Source: Bacteroidota bacterium | Lineage (GTDB): Bacteria; Bacteroidota; Ignavibacteria; Palsa-1295 | Assembly: GCA_030706745.1 (NCBI GenBank) | Contig: JAUZNX010000001.1 | Span: 124,001 to 188,000 of the forward strand | Reading direction: 5' to 3' | DNA length: 64,000 bases | Shown: positions 8,028-16,272 of the stretch, piece after piece | How the letters are laid out: each line of letters opens with the position of its first letter | Position numbering within the stretch: position 1 is the stretch's first letter | The notes under the pieces: generated by a model | Told to the model about the DNA's origin: nothing | The model's database searches: none | The model's input: the letters and a program-made list of their open reading frames with translations, nothing else | Program-made: the position numbers and the translations under genes

Positions 8028-9206
8028 ATGTTCGATACGCTAACCGAGTCACCCGATTTTACGCTTACTGAAGACCAAGCCGCTATTCGCGACCTCGCGC
8101 GCGATTTTGCCGAAACAGAGCTAAAGCCCCACCGCAATGAGTGGGACGAGTCCCAGGAATTCCCGATGGATGCCTTCAAGAAGATGGGCGCCTTGGGATT
8201 TTTGGGCACGCTGGTCTCGACGGAGCTTGGCGGAGCAGGACTCGGTGCGCAAGAAAATTCGATTATCATTGAAGAGATCGCACGAGTAGATCCGGCCGTC
8301 GCACTCTCTGTCGCCGCGCATAATGGCCTCTGCTCGGCGCACATCAATAAATTTGCGAGTGATGAGATTCGCGCCAAGTATATGCCGCCATTGGCGCGAG
8401 GCGAAATCCTTGGGGCGTGGGGACTCACCGAGCCATCTGCCGGTTCGGACGCAGGCGGCACGCGAACCGTCGCTGTCCGCGATGGCGATCATTACATTCT
8501 CAATGGCGCGAAGAACTTCATTACACACGGGACCGTCGGGGATACGACAGTTATTATGGCGGTGACCGAACCCGGTAAAGGTGCACGCGGTATTTCTGCG
8601 TTCGTTCTCGATAAGTCAATGCCCGGGTTCTATGCGTCGAAGAAAGAGAATAAACTCGGAATGCGCTGCTCGGATACATCGAGCCTCGTGATGGACAATG
8701 TGCGGGTTCCGGCAAGGAACCGCATTGGTGCCGAGGGCGAAGGGTTCGTGCAGGCGCTGCAAATTCTGGATGGTGGTCGCATCTCTATCGCGGCACTCGC
8801 ACTTGGTACTGCTCAAGGCGCATTCGAAGCCGCGATCGCCTACGCACAAACGCGCGAACAATTTGGCAAACCGATCGCGGCACAGCAAGCAATACAATTC
8901 AAGCTCGCGCAAATGGGGATGAAGCTCGAAGCGGCTCGAGCACTGACCTACAAGGCGGCCTGGCTGCGCGATGCCGGTCAACCCTTTGGCAAGGCCGCTA
9001 GCATGGCGAAATTATTTGCAAGTGAAGCCGCCGTTAATCTCTCCGAAGAAGCAATTCAAATCCACGGTGGCTACGGATATATCAAGGAGTATCCGGTCGA
9101 GAAATTCTGGCGCGATTCAAAATTGCTCACTATCGGCGAAGGCACGAGTGAAGTGCAACGCATGGTCATCGCGCGCAAAGTGATCGAAGAAAACGCGCAG
9201 AACTAA
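8028..9206 (+). CDS. Acyl-CoA dehydrogenase (short/medium-chain type)
   Basis: The 392-residue FAD enzyme oxidises acyl-CoA to enoyl-CoA in fatty acid or branched-chain amino acid breakdown. It shows the three expected domains and signatures: 'AWGLTEPSAGSDAGGTRT' (FAD/substrate loop), 'YAQTREQFGKPIAAQQAIQF' (the second family signature), and 'IHGGYGYIKEYPVEKFWRD' with 'GEGTSEVQRMVIAR' at the end. The Glu of 'GEGTSE' (about residue 371) is at the catalytic-base position of butyryl- and medium-chain enzymes. The chain-length preference cannot be assigned from sequence alone. Its electron-transfer flavoprotein partners are not in the window. Confidence 0.93.
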   Translation: MFDTLTESPDFTLTEDQAAIRDLARDFAETELKPHRNEWDESQEFPMDAFKKMGALGFLGTLVSTELGGAGLGAQENSIIIEEIARVDPAVALSVAAHNGLCSAHINKFASDEIRAKYMPPLARGEILGAWGLTEPSAGSDAGGTRTVAVRDGDHYILNGAKNFITHGTVGDTTVIMAVTEPGKGARGISAFVLDKSMPGFYASKKENKLGMRCSDTSSLVMDNVRVPARNRIGAEGEGFVQALQILDGGRISIAALALGTAQGAFEAAIAYAQTREQFGKPIAAQQAIQFKLAQMGMKLEAARALTYKAAWLRDAGQPFGKAASMAKLFASEAAVNLSEEAIQIHGGYGYIKEYPVEKFWRDSKLLTIGEGTSEVQRMVIARKVIEENAQN

Positions 9207-9232
9207 GCTCTGCCGTAGCGGTCACGATATCG

Positions 9233-9263
9233 CTTGAATCGTTCAATCCTCACGCGATTCAAG
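9233..9263. terminator. Possible hairpin terminator after the acyl-CoA dehydrogenase
   Basis: A perfect nine-base inverted repeat (CTTGAATCG and CGATTCAAG) with a 13-base loop starts 26 bases after the stop of the acyl-CoA dehydrogenase. It lacks a U-run, so it is at best a weak terminator or an mRNA-stabilising hairpin. Confidence 0.35.
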
Positions 9264-9411
9264 CCTCAAAATGAATTTTCCCCGTTGTGACCTGATTAAG
9301 AATTAATGTTGAAACATCAGGCTGGGGTGTGACTTTTGGCCTGCTCGTGGGTTATTAGAGAAAGGGAGACAATCTCAGTTTCTTGTAACGCTCACTAGCT
9401 CTCATGATATT

Positions 9412-9759
9412 ATGTTCAGGTCAATTGTCAGTACATCGGTTTTTGTGGCGCTTGTAAGTGCAGGTTTTGTATTCGCGTCTTGCGAAAATATCGTTCCAAC
9501 TTCTTCCGCCGGGAATCAAATGTCCGTTCATTCCACGTCTGTCGCAACTGGTGGCCGTGTGGTCTATCGCGAACTGGGCGGCGGGTTCTTCGGTATTCTG
9601 GCCGATGATGGCCGCCAGTATGAACCACGGAATCTCGATGGGGCTTATCATGTCGAAGGTCTTCGGATAACCTTCACCGGCCAGCGGGATACAACCAGCC
9701 TTGGCAAATACGGATGGGGCAATCCGGTCGAGCTTGCTCAAGTCGAATCCTCCAAATAA
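9412..9759 (+). CDS. Small hypothetical lipoprotein
   Basis: The 115-residue protein has an N-terminal signal peptide ending in a lipobox-like 'VFASC', so it is probably lipid-anchored. The mature part contains 'GRVVYRELGGGFFGILADDG' and 'HVEGLRITFTGQRD', a small beta-barrel-like arrangement (several FCB lipoproteins about 70-80 residues long share 'G-V---EGGFYGIv-DDG--Y-P'). The function is unknown. A strong terminator follows at 9826. Confidence 0.7.
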   Translation: MFRSIVSTSVFVALVSAGFVFASCENIVPTSSAGNQMSVHSTSVATGGRVVYRELGGGFFGILADDGRQYEPRNLDGAYHVEGLRITFTGQRDTTSLGKYGWGNPVELAQVESSK

Positions 9760-9825
9760 GTCGAGGGAGAGCCAAAGAAGCGCGGCTGCGCGGGCAGGAT
9801 TTTTGACCAGCGACTTTAGGTAAAC

Positions 9826-9856
9826 ACACGCGCCGCGTTCGGCGCGTGTTATTTTT
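9826..9856 (+). terminator. Rho-independent terminator
   Basis: Perfect ten-base stem ACACGCGCCG / CGGCGCGTGT with a CGTT loop (9826-9849), followed by TATTTTT. It ends transcription of the lipoprotein gene and lies six bases before the start of the HlyD-type gene. Confidence 0.85.
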
Positions 9857-9861
9857 GTGCC

Positions 9862-10842
9862 ATGCTAAAGTCTCTCTCCGCGGTTTTGCTTGCCACCGGG
9901 CTCTTGTTTTCCGGCTGCTCGAAATCCGAAAATCCCAATGAACTCACGGCCAGTGGTACCATCGAAACCACCGATGTGAATGTCGCCGCAAAGACTCCCG
10001 GGCAAATCGCTGCGCTCTACATCGATGAAGGTACTCGCGTTGACTCAGGTAGTTTGATTGCAGTGCAGGATCATTCGGCCCTCGATATTCAGCTTCGCAG
10101 CGCGGACGCTGCGGTCGGGGCCGGACGAGCTCAATATACGTTGACCGAAAACGGTGCGCGGCGCGAGGATATCAAGCAAGCGGAGGAAGCCGTTGCTCAG
10201 GCTCAGACCAACCGGAGATTAGCCGCTGACGATCTCGAACGCATGCACAACCTTGAAAAAGGTAATGCAGCCACGAGGCAACAAGTCGATCAAGCCGAAG
10301 CCCATTTCCGCGTGACCCAAAGCCAGCTCGTCCAGGCTGAAGAAAACGCGGCCAAGCTGAAGCACCTCGCCCGCCCGGAGGAGGTTACCGGTGCGGCTGC
10401 TCGCGTGCAGCAACTCGAAGCCGAACGCGACCGCGTTCGCAAGATGATCGATGATTCCTACATCACGTCCCCGATCCGAGGAATCGTGACACAGAAGGTT
10501 TTGCAGCAAGGCGAACTTGCCGCACAAGGCGCGACGGTCGCAACCATCACCGACCTGTCCAAGGTCTATTTGATGATCTATTTGATCGAGGCAGAATTGC
10601 CGCGCGTCAAGCTTGGTGAATCCGTAGACGTCCGCGTTGACGGCATGCCGAAGAAGACCTTCCAGGGTCGGGTGACTTACATCTCACCGGAAGCGGAGTT
10701 CACCCCAAAGAATATTCAGACCAAAGATGATCGTGTTAAATTAGTCTTCGGCGTAAAGATAGAAATTCCGAATCCCACCGGCGAACTCAAGAAAGGTCTG
10801 CCGGCGGATGCGACAATACATTTAGAACCTGGATCGCATTGA
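9862..10842 (+). CDS. HlyD-family efflux adaptor lipoprotein
   Basis: The 326-residue protein is a periplasmic membrane-fusion adaptor. It has a signal peptide with lipobox 'LLFSGC', a first half-lipoyl motif (residues 33-75, 'GTIETTDVNVAAKTPGQIAAL'), a long alpha-helical hairpin (about 85-190, Gln/Glu/Ala-rich), and the second lipoyl half 'SYITSPIRGIVTQKVLQQGE', then a beta-barrel. Such adaptors connect an inner-membrane ABC or RND pump to an outer-membrane channel. No pump or channel gene is adjacent; the next gene is on the other strand. A MacB-like permease 13 kb away could be a partner, but nothing links them. Confidence 0.9.
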   Translation: MLKSLSAVLLATGLLFSGCSKSENPNELTASGTIETTDVNVAAKTPGQIAALYIDEGTRVDSGSLIAVQDHSALDIQLRSADAAVGAGRAQYTLTENGARREDIKQAEEAVAQAQTNRRLAADDLERMHNLEKGNAATRQQVDQAEAHFRVTQSQLVQAEENAAKLKHLARPEEVTGAAARVQQLEAERDRVRKMIDDSYITSPIRGIVTQKVLQQGELAAQGATVATITDLSKVYLMIYLIEAELPRVKLGESVDVRVDGMPKKTFQGRVTYISPEAEFTPKNIQTKDDRVKLVFGVKIEIPNPTGELKKGLPADATIHLEPGSH

Positions 10843-10850
10843 TCGGCGAC

Positions 10851-11837
10851 TCAGGCTTCGAGACTCGCCCCTTTACCCACAGGGTCTCCGGGTGGTCGTC
10901 CATTTTTCTGAAGCCAATCGAGTAATGTCTTAATGCTACCGGTGGCGAGGGCAATGGAGTTATCACAGACGCCATAGTACAGATATATGGTGTCTCCGTC
11001 ATCGCCGATCGTCTGACCACATGGAAACACGACGTTCTTGACTTCACCATCCACTTCATATCGCTCTTCCGGACCGAAGATCCATTCATCACCACGCAGA
11101 AGACATTGGTCGGGATTCTCTCTGTCAAACAAAGCAAGACCCAGACGATAAATCTTCCCACTGGCAGTATTGCGAACGCCATGATAGATCATGATCCATC
11201 CTTCTGGCGTTTCAATTGGCGGAGAAGCCATACCAATGCGATCGGAGTCCCACCATCCCCCTCTGCGCGCCGGAAGTGCCAGCACGTGACCGCCCCAATG
11301 GATGAGGTCCGGCGAGTAAGACATCCAGATATGATTTCCAAACGCCGTCGAAGGACGATGAATCATTGCCCAGCGCCCATGCACGCGATTCGGTAGAATC
11401 ACCGCGTCTTTATTTTCGGGCGGCATGACATCGCCAAGCCGCTCGAAGCGTCGGAAATCTGAGGTCATTGCGAGCGATACTCCCGGTCCCTCGATTGAGT
11501 ACGCGACGTACGTAACCACATATTTATCCAACTCGGGCACGAAGGTGATACGGGGATCTTCGATGCCCCACATTTCCTCCGGATAATTGTGCGGGTCGGG
11601 CAACATTGTGGGCGTCGGATCGATCTCCCAGTTGTCTATTCCGTTACGGGATTTTGCCACAGTTAGGTGCGAAAGACCGGTATGGTCCTCCACGCGGCAA
11701 AGCAGAAGTGTCGTGCCGTCTTTGAGCTTCGTCGCTCCGGGATTGAAAACGGTATTGATCCGATACGGCCACTTCTGAGGCGTTAAGATCGGATTGCCTG
11801 CATAACGGTGAAATAATGGTTCGTAAGACATAATCAA
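10851..11837 (-). CDS. GH130-family glycoside phosphorylase/hydrolase
   Basis: The 328-residue protein fits GH130, five-bladed propeller enzymes that mostly phosphorolyse beta-mannosides. The pattern is 'NPILTPQKWPY...VFNPGATKLKDGTTLLLCRVED', 'WGIEDPRIT' with the catalytic Asp94, 'NKDAVILPNRVHGRWAMIHRP', 'WWDSDRIGMASPPIETPEGW' and 'YHGV'. No signal peptide is present, so it is cytoplasmic. It is the last gene of a three-gene minus-strand unit with an (alpha/alpha)6 protein and a GT4 glycosyltransferase, suggesting synthesis or turnover of a mannose-type glycan or compatible solute. The substrate is not determined. Confidence 0.88.
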   Translation of the reverse strand: MIMSYEPLFHRYAGNPILTPQKWPYRINTVFNPGATKLKDGTTLLLCRVEDHTGLSHLTVAKSRNGIDNWEIDPTPTMLPDPHNYPEEMWGIEDPRITFVPELDKYVVTYVAYSIEGPGVSLAMTSDFRRFERLGDVMPPENKDAVILPNRVHGRWAMIHRPSTAFGNHIWMSYSPDLIHWGGHVLALPARRGGWWDSDRIGMASPPIETPEGWIMIYHGVRNTASGKIYRLGLALFDRENPDQCLLRGDEWIFGPEERYEVDGEVKNVVFPCGQTIGDDGDTIYLYYGVCDNSIALATGSIKTLLDWLQKNGRPPGDPVGKGASLEA

Positions 11838-11870
11838 GTCTCGTTAATGCCAAATGAAAAAAAATCTGTC

Positions 11871-13073
11871 CTAGCTCTCATTAGCTCCTCTCATTGCTAC
11901 CAGTGAGAGAGCATAGCATAGTGTGGATTCTGCACCCTTGTTGCGATTCACACGGTCGGGATGTAGGCCGTCAAAACATGCGCCCGTTTGAGGATCGCAA
12001 ACCTGCAAACCCAGATCATTCGCGCCAAGAAACCAGTGGAATGCTATTTCGGCCTCGTTTCTCCATCGCGTGTCACCCGTAGCGTGAAAGGCTGCGATGG
12101 CGGCAACAATGGTGCTATATGCCTCAATTGGCTGCTGGTCCCAATGGGATCGCTTGCCATTGCGGGCATAAAAGCCATCCGTACCAATTGGCGAAAAACA
12201 GCCGGACCCTGAATGCTGCTGCCTGACGATCCAGTCCAATGATTGAAGTCCGATGTCGAGCATTTCCACGTCCTCCATCCAGCGCCCAGCGGTGACAAGA
12301 GCTTGAGGCAACTCCGCGTTTGCGTAGGTGAGAATTTCCTCGAACCATGGCCAGTCGTTCGTTGCGTTGTTCCGATAGAGCTCGAGCAGGCGTCCTGCAA
12401 GCATTTCCCCAGTGCCACGAACGTATTGTTCAAATGGAGAACGCGTGAGTGCCGATCGGGCACTGAACTCGATAATGCCAAGAATCGCGGAGGCCCAGGC
12501 GCGCGGGCTGGTAAACCGTATTACCGTGGGAAGCGCCTCTTTGAATAACCATTGTGCCGCCTCCCGTTGAGATTGCGAAGCGGCCTGTGCAGCCATCATC
12601 CCCAGCGTTCGAACTGCTCGACCGTGACTATCCTCAGAGCCGGCCTCCTCCAACCACCGTCGATCGTACGAAAGAAAATTGCGAAACCGGCCGTTCGATC
12701 GATTGAATGCAAAGAATAGCACGGCGACATAGCGTGGGGTATTACGAAGAAATGCGCGAACCGACTGAATATCTTCATTTCGATATGGCTCGAGCAATAA
12801 TGCAAGCATCGCGGCACGTGCGTTGTCATCGGTGGTATACCCTTCTTGGTAGTTCGGAATATCGAAAACTGCATGCTGTAAGAGTCCGGTGTCATCGGTC
12901 AGGTCAAGCAAATGGTTGAGTTCGACCTCAGGAAGCACCCAAACTGGTAGCGGATCTGATTCCCCAGATGGGGATGGAAACCCACTTGCATGATGCGGAT
13001 TCGCGACGAGCGCATGTCTCTCGCTGCTGCCTAGACCGGACTGTCCATTTGGTCGCTCCATGTTAGTTCGCAT
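11871..13073 (-). CDS. (alpha/alpha)6-toroid protein of the glycosyltransferase/GH130 cluster
   Basis: The 400-residue protein has the motif set 'LLDLTDDTGLLQHAVFDIPN', 'EGYTTDDNARAAMLALLL' and 'SHGRAVRTLGMMAA', with 'DWPWFEEILTYANAELPQAL' further on. It is a helical-toroid domain often annotated as glycosyltransferase or mannosidase-like. I recall the domain being fused behind a GT4 domain in some genomes; here it is separate, between the GT4 and GH130 genes. Conserved Asp-Asp and His residues suggest sugar binding or hydrolysis. It has no signal peptide. The exact reaction is unknown to me. Confidence 0.65.
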   Translation of the reverse strand: MRTNMERPNGQSGLGSSERHALVANPHHASGFPSPSGESDPLPVWVLPEVELNHLLDLTDDTGLLQHAVFDIPNYQEGYTTDDNARAAMLALLLEPYRNEDIQSVRAFLRNTPRYVAVLFFAFNRSNGRFRNFLSYDRRWLEEAGSEDSHGRAVRTLGMMAAQAASQSQREAAQWLFKEALPTVIRFTSPRAWASAILGIIEFSARSALTRSPFEQYVRGTGEMLAGRLLELYRNNATNDWPWFEEILTYANAELPQALVTAGRWMEDVEMLDIGLQSLDWIVRQQHSGSGCFSPIGTDGFYARNGKRSHWDQQPIEAYSTIVAAIAAFHATGDTRWRNEAEIAFHWFLGANDLGLQVCDPQTGACFDGLHPDRVNRNKGAESTLCYALSLVAMRGANES

Positions 13074-13093
13074 CCTTCACTCTGAAATAGACT

Positions 13094-14287
13094 TCACTTT
13101 GTCCACTGTGGAATCCTACCGGTATTCCGCACGGTAGCAAGAGCCCGTTGAAAGCTGACAAAATATGCGCGGGCCACGCGCGACCAGATCATCTCGCGAC
13201 CGGCCTCATAGGCGGCATGTCGCAATTTCATCGAGCGAAATGGATGATTCAAGAGATCAATAACTTCCCTGGCAATCGCGCGAGAGTTGTGAAACCGCAC
13301 TAAAATGCCTCGGCCATGGCTCAACATTTCTTTTGCATAGAGATATGGCGTTGATATGATTGCTTTCCCCGTTCCCAGCGCCTGTGAGAGCACTCCGGAT
13401 ACGGCCTGACCCGCTGAGTTATATGGAGTGATAAAAATATCGGCAGCGTCCATGAAATCGCCGAACTCCTTACGATCGACGAAGGCATTATGGAAGTAGA
13501 CGTGCTGGAGCACGCCAAGTTCGCGCGCTAACTCGACCAGCGAGTCTCGGTATCCCTCCTTCGCATTGCGTTTGACATTCGGGTGCGTCGATCCTAATAC
13601 CACATACATCGCGTTCGGATGCCGTTTGAGAATTCTTGGCATGGCGTCAATGACGTGCTCGATTCCCTTATTTGGGGATAGAAGCCCGGATGTCAGGAGT
13701 AGTTTTTTCCCTTCAAAGCCAAGTGCCTTTTTCCCATCGTCCGGTTCGAGGAATGGAGTATCCAGGACACCGTGAGGAATGAAGTCGATCTGTCCGTGTG
13801 GAATGTCATATTCTCGAGTCAGAATGTCCACTGATCGTTGCGTCATTACGATGAGCCTGCTTGAGAGTGCTGCAATTTGCTTCAGCACATCATATTGCCC
13901 TTTTGAGGGTCGCTCAAGAACGGTGTGAAGCGTGGTAACCACTGGGATTCGCAACCGCTCCAATAACGGGATAATATACGATCCGTCAGGACCTCCGAAA
14001 ATTCCGTACTCATGTTGCAGGGAGACAATATTCGCACCGCTCACATTGAGAAAAGATGCGGCCTGCAAATATGACTCCGGATTTGACTCAACAAGTTCGA
14101 AGCGAACTGCGGGAGGATATTTGTAACCCTCCTCCGTATCCGTGACGGCGATGACAATGCATTCCGTACCAGACCCTTCAGCGGCAAGGGCTTCACACAA
14201 ATCCGTCGTGAACGTCGCGATTCCGCATTGTCGAGGCAAATGATTGCCGATGACTGCGATTGCTGGTGACTGATACCCGACTTCCAT
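13094..14287 (-). CDS. GT4-family glycosyltransferase
   Basis: The 397-residue GT-B protein has an N-terminal Rossmann half beginning 'IAVIGNHLPRQCGIATFTTDL' (acceptor side, with the Gly-rich loop) and a C-terminal half with 'LLTSGLLSPNKGIEHVIDAMP' (donor nucleotide-sugar side). The usual E-x7-E motif is altered: the corresponding loop reads 'PYNSAGQAVSGVLSQALGTG'. This is seen in a subgroup of mannosyltransferase-like proteins. It is the first gene of the GT4 / (alpha/alpha)6 / GH130 unit, 20 bases upstream of the second gene. Confidence 0.85.
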   Translation of the reverse strand: MEVGYQSPAIAVIGNHLPRQCGIATFTTDLCEALAAEGSGTECIVIAVTDTEEGYKYPPAVRFELVESNPESYLQAASFLNVSGANIVSLQHEYGIFGGPDGSYIIPLLERLRIPVVTTLHTVLERPSKGQYDVLKQIAALSSRLIVMTQRSVDILTREYDIPHGQIDFIPHGVLDTPFLEPDDGKKALGFEGKKLLLTSGLLSPNKGIEHVIDAMPRILKRHPNAMYVVLGSTHPNVKRNAKEGYRDSLVELARELGVLQHVYFHNAFVDRKEFGDFMDAADIFITPYNSAGQAVSGVLSQALGTGKAIISTPYLYAKEMLSHGRGILVRFHNSRAIAREVIDLLNHPFRSMKLRHAAYEAGREMIWSRVARAYFVSFQRALATVRNTGRIPQWTK

Positions 14288-14391
14288 GTGGCCTTGTCCC
14301 TAAGAGTTACGATAGATAGTCTTTAGGAACATCAGTCGCAATCCTTGTACCAAGGCTACTTGTGGCACAAGAGCCATTACAAAAACAATCA

Positions 14392-14417
14392 GCCGCTTTC
14401 AGAAAGCTGAAAGCGGC
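14392..14417 (-). terminator. Rho-independent terminator of the TldD/TldE unit
   Basis: Perfect 11-base inverted repeat GCCGCTTTCAG / CTGAAAGCGGC with an AAAG loop. On the minus strand it is followed by TGATTGTTTTTG. It lies about 65 bases past the stop of the downstream TldE-like gene and before the GT4 gene. Confidence 0.75.
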
Positions 14418-14480
14418 CTTTCATATTAAATAGCACTCATGAGAACCGGATCTGATTATGATCTCATCCGGGCAGGAGGA

Positions 14481-16271
14481 TCAGGGCCTTGCAACGACAG
14501 GCAGTGTCGGATAGGCCTCACCTTTTTTCTTCTGAACCTCGAGTTCAGGAGCAAGTACCGCCGTGGGCCCGATCAGCGTTGCAGGGACTTTGGAGCCGAA
14601 ACTAAATAGCCCGCCCGTACCACCAGCAATCAGCATGTTCCGAGTCGCGCTTTCCTTCGAAGAGATGATTTCGCGGAGATCCCGAATTGTTGGCAGACCA
14701 ATTTCGGCTCCTCGAACGAGTTGCTCATGTCCATCGGAATACACCTTATAGATGAGAGAGGGCACGATCATTTTTCCGCCTGCGAGCATGTCCTGCAAGG
14801 AAAATCCGGCGTCCTCACCCGGCATGCCACCCTCGATAGAGCGCACCACCAAAGCATAGTCATACCCATCATCTTTGGCGCGTGTGAGAAGATCGTGGCG
14901 AAGCTGAGATCGCTTTACTGCATTCGCATCTCGATAGTCGACGACACCGGGTGCCGGCACATTTTCAGTCAGGCCCGGCAGCCCGCCAATCACAGAGCGT
15001 GCATGACCATTGGGCTCTCGAAGCTCTTTGGTCGGCGTGCGCGTCATATAGAGCGTCTTCAGAATCCCTTTGTCCACGAGTTTGAGATCGCTGACTGGCG
15101 CGACACCTTCGTCATCGAAAGGATAGTACCCGAGGAGATCGAGGGATCCTGATTTCTGCAACAACGGCCGATCATCAAGGGAAACAGTCTTCGGCAGAAT
15201 TCGCGTGGCAAGTTTCTCTTTTAGAGACGACCGCTTGGCACTGGAAAAAATAGCGGAGACATCGTTGCCGAATACATCCTCTCGATGCGCGGTCAATCGC
15301 GACACCACATTATCCGCGATAAAATCAGCGGCGGCGTCATCTTCGAATAGCACCGGTCCGGTGTACTCCGCGTCGAATCGCGGGGCGACTGCCAGTGCGC
15401 GCAATTCCGTTGCGAGTTGAGTCGCAGCCTCGATGATCTTAGCGTTAGGCGGCAGCTCATCGGGAAGCTTGGCAACGAAAGTCCTCGAAAGTGAAAGCGG
15501 TTCGCCGTCATCGACAGCCTGACCGGATGCCTGTAACCGAATCTGCGCCAATGAGACTGGCTTGCGTACACGGGTCCCTTCGGTATTTGCAATCCATTCG
15601 TAACCATTCGTGATACTAATCGAAATGCTCGAGCTTTGCACCGCGGTATAGTTGGCGAAGACACCACTGGCCGCTTTTGCCATCGCCTCGAGCGCAGGGC
15701 GGTCATAGTGGACTGCGGTGGGCGGCTCGGAAATCTGTATGCCCGGCGCCGGCGCGAAATCGGGCAAGTCTTTCAGCTCCGGTGCGAGCTGTTTGTGCTC
15801 GAGAGCTGCTTGCTTCTTTGTAAAACTCTCATTCGCACTTTTGAAGAGATCGTCGGTCGAAAGCCAAAGGACGCGGCGAATGCCTTCGTAATCGTCGTCG
15901 AGTGGTAAGGTATTATCCGGTGCAGAGCTAAAACTAAAGAAGCCGGTATTGTCCGAGAAATTCTCGTCATTGAACTGATAGTTGTTCACGAGCAAGCGAA
16001 CGGATTCGCGGCGCGCATGCGTCTCCTCCGATCGCGATAGCGACCCGTTGGACGCTGTGATCTCGAGCTTATCCTGATCACCCACGGTATAGGAGATGAA
16101 GAATGGATCGATCAGGCCTTTGAGCTTGAGGTCCGCTTTGGCCCGCGCAAGCTCATCCGACATTGCGCGTTCGACAGTCGTGATCGTCTTTTCCGAAACC
16201 TGTGCGCGGACTGCAACGGTGGAGAGCTCCAACGCGACCAGTGCGACCGATATGCGTTTGATAATCTTCAT
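14481..16271 (-). CDS. Exported TldD/PmbA-family protein lacking the metal motif (TldE-like partner)
   Basis: The 596-residue protein starts MKIIKRISVALVALELSTVA and ends its signal at 'VRAQ', so it is predicted to be exported; a 71-codon upstream extension is rejected. The middle and C-terminal parts follow the TldD/PmbA fold ('LLGYYPFDDEGVAP', 'LKTLYMTRTPTKEL', 'NGHARSVIGGLPGL', 'IVPSLIYKVYSDGHEQLVRG'). Where its neighbour has HEIFGH, this protein reads 'NVVSRLTAHREDVFG', so the HExxxH zinc site is absent. It starts one base after the stop of the upstream TldD-like gene. By analogy with TldD/TldE heterodimers, it is the non-catalytic partner. Confidence 0.85.
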   Translation of the reverse strand: MKIIKRISVALVALELSTVAVRAQVSEKTITTVERAMSDELARAKADLKLKGLIDPFFISYTVGDQDKLEITASNGSLSRSEETHARRESVRLLVNNYQFNDENFSDNTGFFSFSSAPDNTLPLDDDYEGIRRVLWLSTDDLFKSANESFTKKQAALEHKQLAPELKDLPDFAPAPGIQISEPPTAVHYDRPALEAMAKAASGVFANYTAVQSSSISISITNGYEWIANTEGTRVRKPVSLAQIRLQASGQAVDDGEPLSLSRTFVAKLPDELPPNAKIIEAATQLATELRALAVAPRFDAEYTGPVLFEDDAAADFIADNVVSRLTAHREDVFGNDVSAIFSSAKRSSLKEKLATRILPKTVSLDDRPLLQKSGSLDLLGYYPFDDEGVAPVSDLKLVDKGILKTLYMTRTPTKELREPNGHARSVIGGLPGLTENVPAPGVVDYRDANAVKRSQLRHDLLTRAKDDGYDYALVVRSIEGGMPGEDAGFSLQDMLAGGKMIVPSLIYKVYSDGHEQLVRGAEIGLPTIRDLREIISSKESATRNMLIAGGTGGLFSFGSKVPATLIGPTAVLAPELEVQKKKGEAYPTLPVVARP

Positions 16272-16272
16272 G

